Source: Ceratothoa steindachneri
Taxonomy: Eukaryota > Arthropoda > Malacostraca > Isopoda > Cymothoidae
Length of the DNA stretch: 64,000 nucleotides
Reading direction: 5' to 3'
Assembly: GCA_963969495.1 (NCBI GenBank)
Contig: OZ018321.1
Coordinates: 106,592,557 to 106,656,556 of the forward strand
The notes under the pieces are model-generated. The model had not been told where the DNA came from, did no database searches, and worked only from the letters and a program-made list of their open reading frames with translations. Below are positions 33,694-42,294 of the stretch, piece by piece. How positions within the stretch are numbered: position 1 is the stretch's first letter; every line of letters begins with the position of its first letter. Position numbers and translations under genes: made by a program.

Positions 33694-35414
33694 ATGGCTT
33701 CTGTGGAACAGGGCCTCCATGATGAGATTGTGAGACTGAGGCTGGAATTGAGGCAGAAAGAGGAGGAATGTATGATGTTGAGGAACGTGATTGATGGATT
33801 GAAGAGTGATGTGATGAGTATGGATGAGAAGACAGACAAGATGAGGAAAGAAATGGACGAGAGACAGAAGCAGGTCGACCAACGGATGAAGGACTTGTAT
33901 GACATGATGAAGGGGTCAGGACCGGCCCTAGGACCCTCGACCTTGACCCCTGCTCCGACTGAAGGGGATAAGACTAATGGGATCAATGGGAGTGTGTGCG
34001 AGTCTAGAGAGGATAGGGTGATTATGAGTGATAGGAAGGACGGAGAATGGAAGAGAGTTGAATGCAAGAGAAGAAGGAAGAGTGGTGCAAAGGGGAAGGA
34101 TAGGAAGGTAAGAGGCAAGAGTGTGGACTCATTGTACTCGGATGAAGGAGAGAGTGATGGTATGATTGATATGAGTGAGAGTGAAGGCAGCTCAAGTGAG
34201 AGTGAAGTGAATGTGGGAAAGGGTATTTTGATAAGGGAAGTGCCAAAGATAGATAGATTTAGGTTACATGGTGGGAAAAGTGTGGAAGAATCCTTCGGGG
34301 AATTTGAGCGATATTGTAAGCTCAAGTACCCGGAAAATAAGGGATACTGGATGAATGTTTTGGGGGAATGTTTGGATGGAAAGGTATTAGATTTTTTTTC
34401 TGTGTGATCACAAGTGTGGGGGAACCAAGGTACGATGTGGTGAAGAAGCGGATGATTGGACAGGTGAAACGAATGAAAGAGAGTGTGAAGTATAAAAGGG
34501 TAAATGAATTTGAGAAGGCTTGAATGGGGAAAAGTGAAAGTGTGAACATGTATGCACATAGGCTTGAGAGTATGGCAAGAAAGAGGTATGGTGATGATGA
34601 TGTAAATGAATGTAAACCACTGATGAGGAAGTTTTTGGACACGATCCCGCGAAAGGTGAGTGAATGGCTGAGTGGAAAGAGAAAGGAGAGAATGAGACTG
34701 ACAGGTGAACGGTTGATGTGGGAGGATGTGTTGGAGCTGTTGGAAGATGGACGATTTAATGATGAAAGCGATCTAGAAGAGGATGGATGGTACAGTGTGA
34801 ACGTTGGGGATAAGAAGCCCAGGAGCTTTCATCCACCCCAGCAGTATGTCAGCTACAGGGATGCCCTGAAGGCTGCACCAGCTGGAGTGATGTCGAACTT
34901 CCTGGGCTGGCAGAATGGATGGGTAAATGGAGGGTGGTCAAATGGAAGGGGACAGATGAATTTCAAGCGTGGGAACGGATATATGAGAGAGAAACCGAGG
35001 TATGTCCCAGCAAACGAGAGATCAAATGGTGGGAGAAAGATTGTGGAATGTCATGGGTGTGGAAGGAAAGGTCATATGTTGGCAGAATGTAGGTGGACAT
35101 CTGGTGCATGTTTTGGTTGTGGTAAGAAAGGGCATATGATAAAGGATTGCCAGGAAAGTGTGAAAGAGTGCTTTGAGTGTAAAGAAATAGGCCATTTGAA
35201 GAAAGATTGTCCGAGGTTGAATGGTGGAGCAACTGCTGGGGGGAGTGTGAAGTATGCTTGTGGTAATTGTGGAAAGGCTGGTCATTATGCGAGGATGTGT
35301 CGTGACCAGAGGAATGTATGTAGCTATTGTGCGATGGAAGGACATTCAAGTGAAAAGTGTTGGATTAGACTGAGAGCGCAAGGTGTGAATGGAAAGTCTG
35401 AAGCGGGAAACTGA
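33694..35414 (+). pseudogene. Young Gypsy gag (capsid and five zinc knuckles), two lesions
   Basis: The frame opens at ATG 33694 with a charged coiled-coil-like N-terminus (EIVRLRLELRQKEEECMMLR onward), a basic and acidic linker, and a capsid-like region (SFGEFERYCKLKYPENKGYW). Frame 1 ends at a TGA at 34405 just after a T8 run, and frame 3 continues seamlessly. A second TGA at 34521 sits where related copies have Lys. From 34524 the frame runs to 35414 with five CX2CX4HX4C knuckles: CHGCGRKGHMLAEC, CFGCGKKGHMIKDC, CFECKEIGHLKKDC, CGNCGKAGHYARMC and CSYCAMEGHSSEKC. Gag would package element RNA. The gag stop overlaps a frameshift signal. Confidence 0.85.
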
Positions 35415-35446
35415 ATGGTAAGAGGGTACCTGCTGAAGTATCCTCT
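35405..35446 (+). promoter_or_regulatory. Predicted -1 ribosomal frameshift signal at the gag end
   Basis: The heptamer G GGA AAC (35405-35411) is in the correct gag register and is directly followed by the TGA stop. After a 9-nt spacer, AGAGGGTA (35421-35428) can pair with TATCCTCT (35439-35446), 8 bp including one G-U, around a 10-nt loop. A -1 slip moves ribosomes into frame 2, which is open to about 35533. Known -1 sites in retroviruses use this heptamer class and spacing; function here is inferred. Confidence 0.7.
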
Positions 35447-35517
35447 GGGTGCATGAGTGTGAGTAATGTGTTGGTAAGTCTGTCGAGTGTGAAAGTGCTG
35501 TCTGATAGGAAGTATGA

Positions 35518-38500
35518 GTGTCTGAGTGTCTGAGTGTGAAGGTGGAATTGAATGGAATTGAGTGTTTGGCTTTAATAGATTCTGGATGCAAGGCGAGCTT
35601 GGTGTATAAAGATGTGTATGACAAGGTTAGCGAGAAAGCCCTCCTGTCTGAGTGCAAGGGTAGTTTGGTAGGTATTGGTAATAGGAGAGTGCCTGTGATT
35701 GGAATGATAAGGTCAGCTGTTCGAATGCATGGTATGATGATGAATGAATGTGAATTTTCTGTGATTGATAAGGTGAGTAGTGAGTATGGTGTGATTTTGG
35801 GCTATGATTTTATGAAAATGAATCGTATGGTTGTGCATCCTGCGAGTGATCATATTGAGGGAAAGATTGGTAAAAATGGGGTGTATAAGTTATATGTAGG
35901 GAAAGATGGTAGTGTTTTGAGGAGTGTGTTTACTGGTATTGAGGTGACTGCTATGGAGAATGTAAGACTTGTGAAGGGTGAAAGGGTGTCTGTTAGAGTG
36001 AGTTGGAGTAAGGATGTTAGTTTGAATGTGAGTGAGAACACTGTGATATTGGATGGAAAGGATGCGTGTTATAAGGTAAGGCGTGTTGCTTGTGTGTTTG
36101 ATGGCTTGATGAGAATGAATGATCCTTTTGTATGTGTGCAGGCGGACCCCAGTGTGAAAGGGCAGGTGAGGGGAATCCAAGTCGGAGATGTACTGGGCCA
36201 CCTCTCCACTGTCAATGAGGTAGGTATGGATGATAGTACGGATATCAGGGTGAATGTTGCGAATGAAAAGACATGTGAATGGATGTATAATGAGGTGAAG
36301 GACATGGTGAAATTGGATGGATGTTCAACTGAGTATGAAAGGGAGGATGTGTATCGAATGATATTTGAGCGAAAGGGAGCCCTCAGTAAGGGTGATCTGG
36401 ATTTCGGGGTTGCAAAGCTCCCGGAATTCAAGATTGTCCTGAAGGAGGACTCCCCAATCTATCAGCGGCCGAGGCATTTCCCACGTCCGGTTGCTGATGA
36501 GATTGAGGAGCAGTGTTTGGAATTGGAGCAATTGGGGGTGATTGAAGAGAGCGAGAGTGCATGGAATAGTCCAATTGTACCTGTACGTAAGCCGGATGGA
36601 AGATTGCGTCTGTGTGTGGATTATCGAAAGGTGAATGAAAGGACTGTGAAAGAAAGGTTTCCGATGTGTGAGGTATCTGAGTGTGTGTATAGTATGCATG
36701 GGATGGAGTGGTTTACGAAGCTGGATCTGGTACGGGGGTATTACCAGATGCCCATTGCTGAGGAGAGCCGGCCAGTAACTGCCTTCTCTTCCTCAAAGAG
36801 GCATTACCAGTTCCGGAACCTCAGCTTTGGGTTGGCTAATGCTCCCGGAGCCTTCCAGCGGGCAATGAATGTTGTGTTGAGTAAGTTTGCGAGTAAGAAT
36901 GTGATTGCGTTTATAGATGATATTTTGATTATGACGGAGACTTTTGAGGAGCATATGAGATTGGTGAATGATGTGTTGAGAACGTTGGAGAGTGTTGGTG
37001 TGAAGGTGAAAGTGGCGAAGTGTGAATGGTTTGCGAAAGAAGTGGAATTCCTTGGGCATATGGTGAGTGAGAATGGGTTGCGAAAATCACCGAAGTATGT
37101 TGAGAAGGTGCGAATGTTTCCTAAACCGGTGACTGTGAAGCAACTGAAGTCGTTTTGGGGTTTGATTGAGTTCCAGCGAAAGTTTATACGTGATTGTTCT
37201 GGTGTGAGTAAGCCTCTGACTGAGTGGATGGGCAAGAAAGGTAGTACGGTTGTCAAGTGGAATGATAAGATGAATGAGGCGTATGAGAGACTGAAAGAGG
37301 CAGCGGCTGAAGATGTTGAATTGGCTTACCCAGATTATAGTGTAAATGCAAAAATGCTTGAACTGTATACAGATGCGAGTGGGTATTGTATGGGAGGTTT
37401 TCTGATGCAAGAGCAGCGTTTGAATGGAGAGAATGTCAGGCGAATAATTGGGTATGTATCCAAGGCTATGAATGTTGCAGAACGAAAGTATTCGACTGTG
37501 GAACGAGAGCTGGCTGCGATAAGATATTGTTTGAAAGTGTTGCGTCCATTTTTGTATGGTGTGAGGTTTGTGATAAAAACCGATCATCAACCTCTTGTGT
37601 ATCTGCAGCGTATGAAGTGGGCTGATAGTAGGATTGCAAGGACTTTGAAAGATTTGAGTGACTTTGACTATGTGATTGAGTATGTGCCTGGTGAACGGAA
37701 TGGAGTGGCTGATTTGATGTCAAGGTATCCTGGTACGAATGATGAAAATGTGTGTGGAGTGAGTGATCCTGAGTATTTGCCGAAAGGGATTATGAATGGA
37801 AAAGAGAGTAAGGGTGGTGGTGATTCCTTGTTTGAGAGTGTATGGAATGGTTTGCAAGATTTAAAGAGTGATGGAGTAGACGTGAGAGTGCCCGATAGTG
37901 TAGATGATTTAAGGAAGGAGGTAATGAATGAAGTGTGTAGGAAGCCTGAAAGCATTGGTATGGCAAAGGTGCGGAACTTCATGAAAGAATTGAGAGCGAT
38001 GTGTATGCAAGGGGTCCCGCCATTTCAGGAAGTGTTGATTGTAGTGAGTCGTTTGTATGGAGTGATTGTTTATGTGCACTTTGGTGGTGAGAGGCCGATT
38101 GTGTACAAGGATGAGAAGATGAAGGGTTTGAATCCAAATGTGGTACATCTGCAATGTTTGAGCGGTGTGCACTACAATTGGGTGATTGAAAAGTGTTCAT
38201 ATATAAGAGAGAAGAATGATTGTCTGGATGAAGATGAGTGTGTGGTGAGTGATGATATGGGAGTAAATGACAGTGTGGATATAAGTGCTGATGTTGGTGT
38301 GCTTGTTCCTTCAGTGTATTGCGAACATGGTGGACCTGATATGATGGAAGCGAGAGTGAAAGTTGGTGAAAGGTTGTTCTGTGGTTTGATTGATACTGGA
38401 GCGCAGGTGTCTTTAGTGAATGAGAGGATTCTAAGTAAGTATGATGAGTTTAAATGTTGCGAGCATAAACCTGTGAAGTTACAGATAAGTGGATTAGGGA

Positions 38501-40758
38501 ATGGCTTGATAGTGGCATGGGAACAGGTTAGTCTGAAAGTGAGTTTGGGTAATGGTGTGAATGTGAAGCATGACTTTGTGATTCTGAAAGGTGAGCAAAT
38601 GCCTTGTTGTTTCTTGCTTGGTGTAGACTTTATGAGATTGAATGATTTGTCTTTGGATGCTGATAAGGATTGTCTTATGAAAGGTGAATGTGAGGTGATG
38701 AGGTTGAATGAGTGTGCAAAGAACGTTGTCAAGTTTTGTGGTATGATTGAGTTGGTCATGGATGATGAGAATGAGATTTTAAGTGATGATGATATTCTAG
38801 AGATGCAAGAGATGTGTCCTTTTGTTAGTGAGTTGAAGAGGTGTGTAATGATGCGTGTTGATTTGAATGAATGGCCAGAGTGTTTAAGTGATTTTAAAAG
38901 GTATGCTAAGGATTTTGTTGTTTGTATGGATGTTGTATATTTTGTGAGGCATGTGAAGGGTGGTGATGATATGTATGTACCTGTGATGTCCTTAGTTGGT
39001 ATGATTGGTCTGGTGAAGGTTGTGCATGATAATTATGGGCATATGGGTAAGTTTAAGCTGTGGGAGTGTATGAAGGAGCGTGTGTTCCATCCGTTTCTGA
39101 GAACTGTTGTGAATGATGTTGCAACTACGTGTGAAAGGTGTCAGAAGCGAAAGGTGCAAGGTGTGCAAGTGAAACCACCGATGTTGAAAGTTGATGCGAA
39201 AGAACCGTTTGAATTGGTAGTGATTGATTGTGTCTCTTTGCCGCGTACGAGTGCTGGGAATGTTGGTATGGTTGTTATGGTTGATCATAAAAGTAAGTTT
39301 GTGTATGCAGCGCCTGTGAGAGATAAAAGGAGTGTGACTGTTGCGCGTGTGGTTGAGCAGTTGTTTTTTCCTATGTGTGTATGGAAGCCTAGAAGATGTC
39401 TGAGTGATAATGGGCCTGAATTTGTAGGGGAAGTGTTTGAGCAAATGTTGAGAGAGAATGGTGTGGAGCATGTGAGAACAACTCCGTATGTACCGTCTTC
39501 AAATGGATTAGCTGAACGGACTATAAGAACCTTGTGTGAGATGTTGAGAATGATGAGTACGACAGTGAATGACTGGGATGTGTGTCTGGGGAGAGTGTTG
39601 TGGGCGTATAATTCAACTGTGCATAGTGCAACTGGAATGTCCCCATGTCAGTTTGTGATGAATTTTGAAAGGCGAGTGAAAGATAGGTTTCGTTTGAGTG
39701 AAAGTGAGCAGAGTGTATGGCGTGAAGCGCATGAAAGGTTCCGTTCATTTGAATTAGGTACAAAAGTATTGAAGGTGAAAGAAGTGAAGGGTAGGTTGAA
39801 TGTATCAAAGATGAGTGAGAAGTTTGATGGACCTTATAGAGTTGTGAGAGTTTGGGAAAATGGGGTAACGTATGTTTTGGAGAGTTTGAATGACGGCATG
39901 ACTGAGAGAGTGCGGGCTCATCAGAGTCAGTTAAGGAGATGGAGGGAACCTCCTGACTACCTGGTGAGCCATCCAGTGTATGGACTGTGTAGAGAGAGAG
40001 GTAAAGTGCATGATGATGAGAATGAATGTGATAGTATGGATCTGTCTGGGAAAGAGCTAGTCTTAGTCTCGAGGAGTAGAAAGCGTACAAAGAAGGGTGA
40101 AAGGAAGAATGCAAGTACGAATGAAAGTAAGTCTGAGCAGAGTGTTTCTGGTATGGGGGATCTTGAAAGGGAGATTGAGTTTTTGCGTAAACAGGTGAGT
40201 GATTTGGCTGGTATAAGTAGACGAGTGAGTGAGCTGCCTGTGCCTGATTTTTCTGGTTTTGGTAACAGTATGAATGATAGTGTGTTTGGGCAGAATGAAC
40301 CTAGTGTGGCTGATTTTTCGGGTTTTATGAATGGTAATAGTAGGGGTGAGTTTGATGTAGTGAATGATGAAGTGGCTGATTTTTCAGGTTTCTGGTGGGA
40401 ACCAGTCGAAGGGGTTTCTGGTATGCCTGTTGAGAATACAGGGGATGTGAGTGACCTGTCTGTTTCGCAAGAATGTACCTTGAGTTGGATGAGAGCTGTG
40501 AGTGAGGAGCTGATGAATGGGGGTATGAAGAGTGAGGGTTCTGAACGGAAGAGTATGAAAGAATTCTGTCGTGAGATGGGAGAACTGGTAATGAGGGCTA
40601 AGAGTATGGTTGATGAGATGATAAATAGTGACGATGAGACTGACAGGACGACTGACGAACAACCCCGACTAATTGCTACGCATAGCCAGGGACCAGTAGA
40701 AGAGTGTGAATGGGTGCAGAAGGGTGCGATTGAGCACAAGTGGTACCGTGAAGAGTGA
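35518..40758 (+). CDS. pol: Young Gypsy pol: PR1, RT, RNase H, OTU-like, PR2, integrase, repeat tail
   Basis: Open frame of 1746 codons from a GTG after a stop at 35515; it would normally be reached by frameshifting from gag. Domains by residue: PR1 (LIDSGCKASLV, Asp21; ILGYDF 93-98). RT about 305-520 (LCVDYRK near 364, LDLVRGYYQM Asp403, FIDDIL Asp467-468). RNase H about 612-740 (YTDASG Asp619, ERELAAI Glu664, TDHQPL Asp689). OTU-like 762-892 (GGGDSLFESV with Ser770, VHYNWV with His885). PR2 about 940-1060 (LIDTGAQVSLV Asp959, LLGVDF 1033-1038). Integrase: His1170, His1175, Cys1205, Cys1208 finger and Asp1237, Asp1297, Glu1333 catalytic set. Tail with DFSGF repeats at 1577, 1599 and 1621. 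All catalytic residues of RT, RNase H, both proteases and integrase are present. Confidence 0.92.
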   Translation: MSECLSVKVELNGIECLALIDSGCKASLVYKDVYDKVSEKALLSECKGSLVGIGNRRVPVIGMIRSAVRMHGMMMNECEFSVIDKVSSEYGVILGYDFMKMNRMVVHPASDHIEGKIGKNGVYKLYVGKDGSVLRSVFTGIEVTAMENVRLVKGERVSVRVSWSKDVSLNVSENTVILDGKDACYKVRRVACVFDGLMRMNDPFVCVQADPSVKGQVRGIQVGDVLGHLSTVNEVGMDDSTDIRVNVANEKTCEWMYNEVKDMVKLDGCSTEYEREDVYRMIFERKGALSKGDLDFGVAKLPEFKIVLKEDSPIYQRPRHFPRPVADEIEEQCLELEQLGVIEESESAWNSPIVPVRKPDGRLRLCVDYRKVNERTVKERFPMCEVSECVYSMHGMEWFTKLDLVRGYYQMPIAEESRPVTAFSSSKRHYQFRNLSFGLANAPGAFQRAMNVVLSKFASKNVIAFIDDILIMTETFEEHMRLVNDVLRTLESVGVKVKVAKCEWFAKEVEFLGHMVSENGLRKSPKYVEKVRMFPKPVTVKQLKSFWGLIEFQRKFIRDCSGVSKPLTEWMGKKGSTVVKWNDKMNEAYERLKEAAAEDVELAYPDYSVNAKMLELYTDASGYCMGGFLMQEQRLNGENVRRIIGYVSKAMNVAERKYSTVERELAAIRYCLKVLRPFLYGVRFVIKTDHQPLVYLQRMKWADSRIARTLKDLSDFDYVIEYVPGERNGVADLMSRYPGTNDENVCGVSDPEYLPKGIMNGKESKGGGDSLFESVWNGLQDLKSDGVDVRVPDSVDDLRKEVMNEVCRKPESIGMAKVRNFMKELRAMCMQGVPPFQEVLIVVSRLYGVIVYVHFGGERPIVYKDEKMKGLNPNVVHLQCLSGVHYNWVIEKCSYIREKNDCLDEDECVVSDDMGVNDSVDISADVGVLVPSVYCEHGGPDMMEARVKVGERLFCGLIDTGAQVSLVNERILSKYDEFKCCEHKPVKLQISGLGNGLIVAWEQVSLKVSLGNGVNVKHDFVILKGEQMPCCFLLGVDFMRLNDLSLDADKDCLMKGECEVMRLNECAKNVVKFCGMIELVMDDENEILSDDDILEMQEMCPFVSELKRCVMMRVDLNEWPECLSDFKRYAKDFVVCMDVVYFVRHVKGGDDMYVPVMSLVGMIGLVKVVHDNYGHMGKFKLWECMKERVFHPFLRTVVNDVATTCERCQKRKVQGVQVKPPMLKVDAKEPFELVVIDCVSLPRTSAGNVGMVVMVDHKSKFVYAAPVRDKRSVTVARVVEQLFFPMCVWKPRRCLSDNGPEFVGEVFEQMLRENGVEHVRTTPYVPSSNGLAERTIRTLCEMLRMMSTTVNDWDVCLGRVLWAYNSTVHSATGMSPCQFVMNFERRVKDRFRLSESEQSVWREAHERFRSFELGTKVLKVKEVKGRLNVSKMSEKFDGPYRVVRVWENGVTYVLESLNDGMTERVRAHQSQLRRWREPPDYLVSHPVYGLCRERGKVHDDENECDSMDLSGKELVLVSRSRKRTKKGERKNASTNESKSEQSVSGMGDLEREIEFLRKQVSDLAGISRRVSELPVPDFSGFGNSMNDSVFGQNEPSVADFSGFMNGNSRGEFDVVNDEVADFSGFWWEPVEGVSGMPVENTGDVSDLSVSQECTLSWMRAVSEELMNGGMKSEGSERKSMKEFCREMGELVMRAKSMVDEMINSDDETDRTTDEQPRLIATHSQGPVEECEWVQKGAIEHKWYREE
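37801..38194 (+). other. OTU-like domain within pol (Ser in the Cys position)
   Basis: Residues about 762-892 of pol. The series GGDSLFESV, SVDDLRKEV, MKELRAMCMQGVPPFQEV, VVSRLYGVIVYVHF and VVHLQCLSGVHYNWV parallels OTU cysteine proteases (DGNCLFRAV, then the ELR helix, then a G-x-WGG-x2-EL-type block, a hydrophobic strand, and ihL..g-HYN at the end). Nucleophile and His are 115 residues apart, in the OTU range. The nucleophile position is TCC (Ser770), not Cys. Confidence 0.7.
38320..38700 (+). other. Second retropepsin-like domain within pol
   Basis: Residues about 940-1060 of pol, between the OTU-like part and the integrase zinc finger. It has FCGLIDTGAQVSLVNERIL (DTG triad at 959-961), a middle strand VKLQISGLGNGL and the LLGVDFMRLN flap-to-end motif. 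This set is equivalent to the first protease (LIDSG ... ILGYDF) but in the canonical DTG form. Confidence 0.8.
40246..40460 (+). repeat. 22-residue tandem repeats in the pol tail
   Basis: DFSGF begins at residues 1577, 1599 and 1621, exactly 22 residues (66 nt) apart, and a degenerate DVSDL begins at 1643. Only the first five positions of each unit are well kept. Confidence 0.8.
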
Positions 40759-40794
40759 TTGAAAAGGTTTAGTGAGTGGCTGGTCGAATGGCTT

Positions 40795-40807
40795 AAGGAA
40801 GGAGGGG
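40795..40807 (+). promoter_or_regulatory. Polypurine tract of the young Gypsy
   Basis: AAGGAAGGAGGGG lies immediately before the 3' LTR. Confidence 0.85.
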
Positions 40808-41550
40808 TGTGGTGGAGCGAATGTGAGTGTGTGTAAAAGGGCCATTCTCCCACCCCTTTTCTAAGTACCCTCTCCCTCCCTCTGTAAGAATGTGTGTGTG
40901 AATGGGAATGGGTTTGGTTTTTGTTTGTTTGTTTTTTATTGATTAGCATGTTATTATAAATTTTTTTTTTCTTATCTTTCCAGGCACCATAATTTGGAAA
41001 GATAAATTACCCCTGTAATTGAAGCTATAACTGTTATTATTATTATACCAAAGGCCATTAGTATAGGACAAGGGTTCCAGGCCATGTTCTGTCCTATTTG
41101 ATTGTGTATAAAATAGTTTAGCTTTAACGAAGGAGGGCTTATTAGAGCCACACAACTCTAACAAGGTTACCTATCTTAGTCCAAGCTCGGAGGTGCAATT
41201 TTGAATACAAAAATTTTGTAAGTAAAGGGACTGTATAACGTGAGCCCATCTTTTGTTGTTGATTGACTGTAGTAACCCAAATTTTATTTGGGTTGTTTGA
41301 TTCTTATTGTTCCTAAAATCAATTAATAATAATTATAAGTGGGACTTATTTATTTTTTCTGATATATATATATATATAGGCTCATTGGGTGCACATTTAC
41401 CCATATTTTTGTAAATATTGTATTTTTTTCGTGTTAGTAAAGGACTGTACATACAATCCGTTTCATTCTCCTTCGATTTCTCATGTCCGGATTAGTGTAG
41501 GAAGCGGGTTGGATCGATTGGGGTTAGTCTAAATTTTTCGGCCCGCTACA
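40808..41550 (+). repeat. 3' LTR of the young Gypsy
   Basis: 743 bp, same ends as the 5' LTR and almost identical to it. Confidence 0.95.
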
Positions 41551-42294
41551 ACTGTAGTGAATCACCTTCATTTGATGGGAAAAGTTAAAAAACTCGGTGC
41601 ATGGGTTCTGCACAATTTGAGCGAAAGAAACAAACTGCAACTTTCCACGATTGCCGCAGGTTTGTTGCTTGTCACAAGGATACTTGTGGATATAAGGACA
41701 GATTTATTCACCACATCATCACTGGTGACGAAAAGTAGTGTGTTTATGTCAATATGAACCATCAAAAACAATGGCTTAGCCCCAATAAAAACCCACTTCC
41801 GCAATTAAAGCAAGGACTTCATCCACGAAAGACAATGCTGTATATGTGTGCTGGGATTGTGAAGGCATCAATCTTTATGAGCTCCTTGCAAACAACGAGA
41901 TTTCCAATGCAGAACTCTACGTTCAACAAATGTATCGACTTGCCGAAGCTATTTGTGAAAAGCGACCTCATCAATGTTATGGAGTCCTTCTGCAACATGA
42001 CAATGCTCGTCCTCACATCGCCAATATGTCAAAAGACACCATCCAAATGCTTAAATGGGAAATCCTGCAGCAGCATCCATATTCGCTAGACTTGGCTCCA
42101 TTGGATTTCCATCTGTTCTGATCGCTCTACAACATTTGCGTGGTGTTTCGTTCAATACTGATTTGGAATTAAGAACCTGGTTAGACGAATTCTTTAAGTC
42201 AAAATCCGGAGATTTTTATTGCAGACGCATCGGAAAACTAGTTGAACGTTGGGAAGAAGTCGTAAATAACAACGGGGAATACATTATTGATTAA
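41551..42294 (+). pseudogene. Mariner transposase, catalytic part
   Basis: The frame continues after the Gypsy insert. VNHLHLMGKVKKLGAWVLHNL is followed by HHIITGDEK with a stop where Trp belongs (first catalytic Asp), then LLQHDNARPH (second Asp) and YSLDLAPLDFHLF (third Asp of the DD34D triad; Pro and Ser of the usual YSPDLAPSD box are altered). The C-terminus GDFYCRRIGKLVERWEEVV and NNGEYIID ends at TAA 42292-42294. Frameshifts near 41660 and 42120 and one or more stops inactivate it. Confidence 0.85.

Larger units (their letters stand above)
32812..41550 (+). mobile_element. Young Ty3/Gypsy LTR retrotransposon, 8739 bp
   Basis: Complete element with near-identical LTRs (32812-33557 and 40808-41550), a 4-bp duplication, a Lys-tRNA-type primer site, gag with five zinc knuckles, a very long pol frame and a polypurine tract. 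Chromoviral features and an env-like membrane protein are not seen. The pol domain order is unusual: protease, RT, RNase H, OTU-like, second protease, integrase, repeat-bearing tail. Its insertion into an already dead mariner, itself inside a dead Gypsy relative, makes it the youngest insertion here. Gag carries a frameshift and a stop, so as read it would need help in trans. Confidence 0.9.
32808..41554. repeat. 4-bp target duplication ACTG around the young Gypsy
   Basis: ACTG at 32808-32811 directly precedes the 5' LTR, and ACTG at 41551-41554 directly follows the 3' LTR. Confidence 0.9.

Noticed and set aside
34392..34398. T TTT TTT as a second programmed frameshift site in gag
   Set aside because: It is in register and would restore the frame, but it lies in mid-gag and another TGA follows at 34521, so a homopolymer length error or mutation is simpler. 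Kept only as an option in the findings.
33681..34559. Minus-strand frame of 292 codons opposite gag
   Set aside because: Shadow of the purine-rich gag coding strand; composition explains the absence of stops.
39957..40949. Long minus-strand open frame (330 codons) opposite the Gypsy pol tail
   Set aside because: Shadow of pol: low-complexity Ser/His/Thr-rich translation mirroring the sense codons, no domain.
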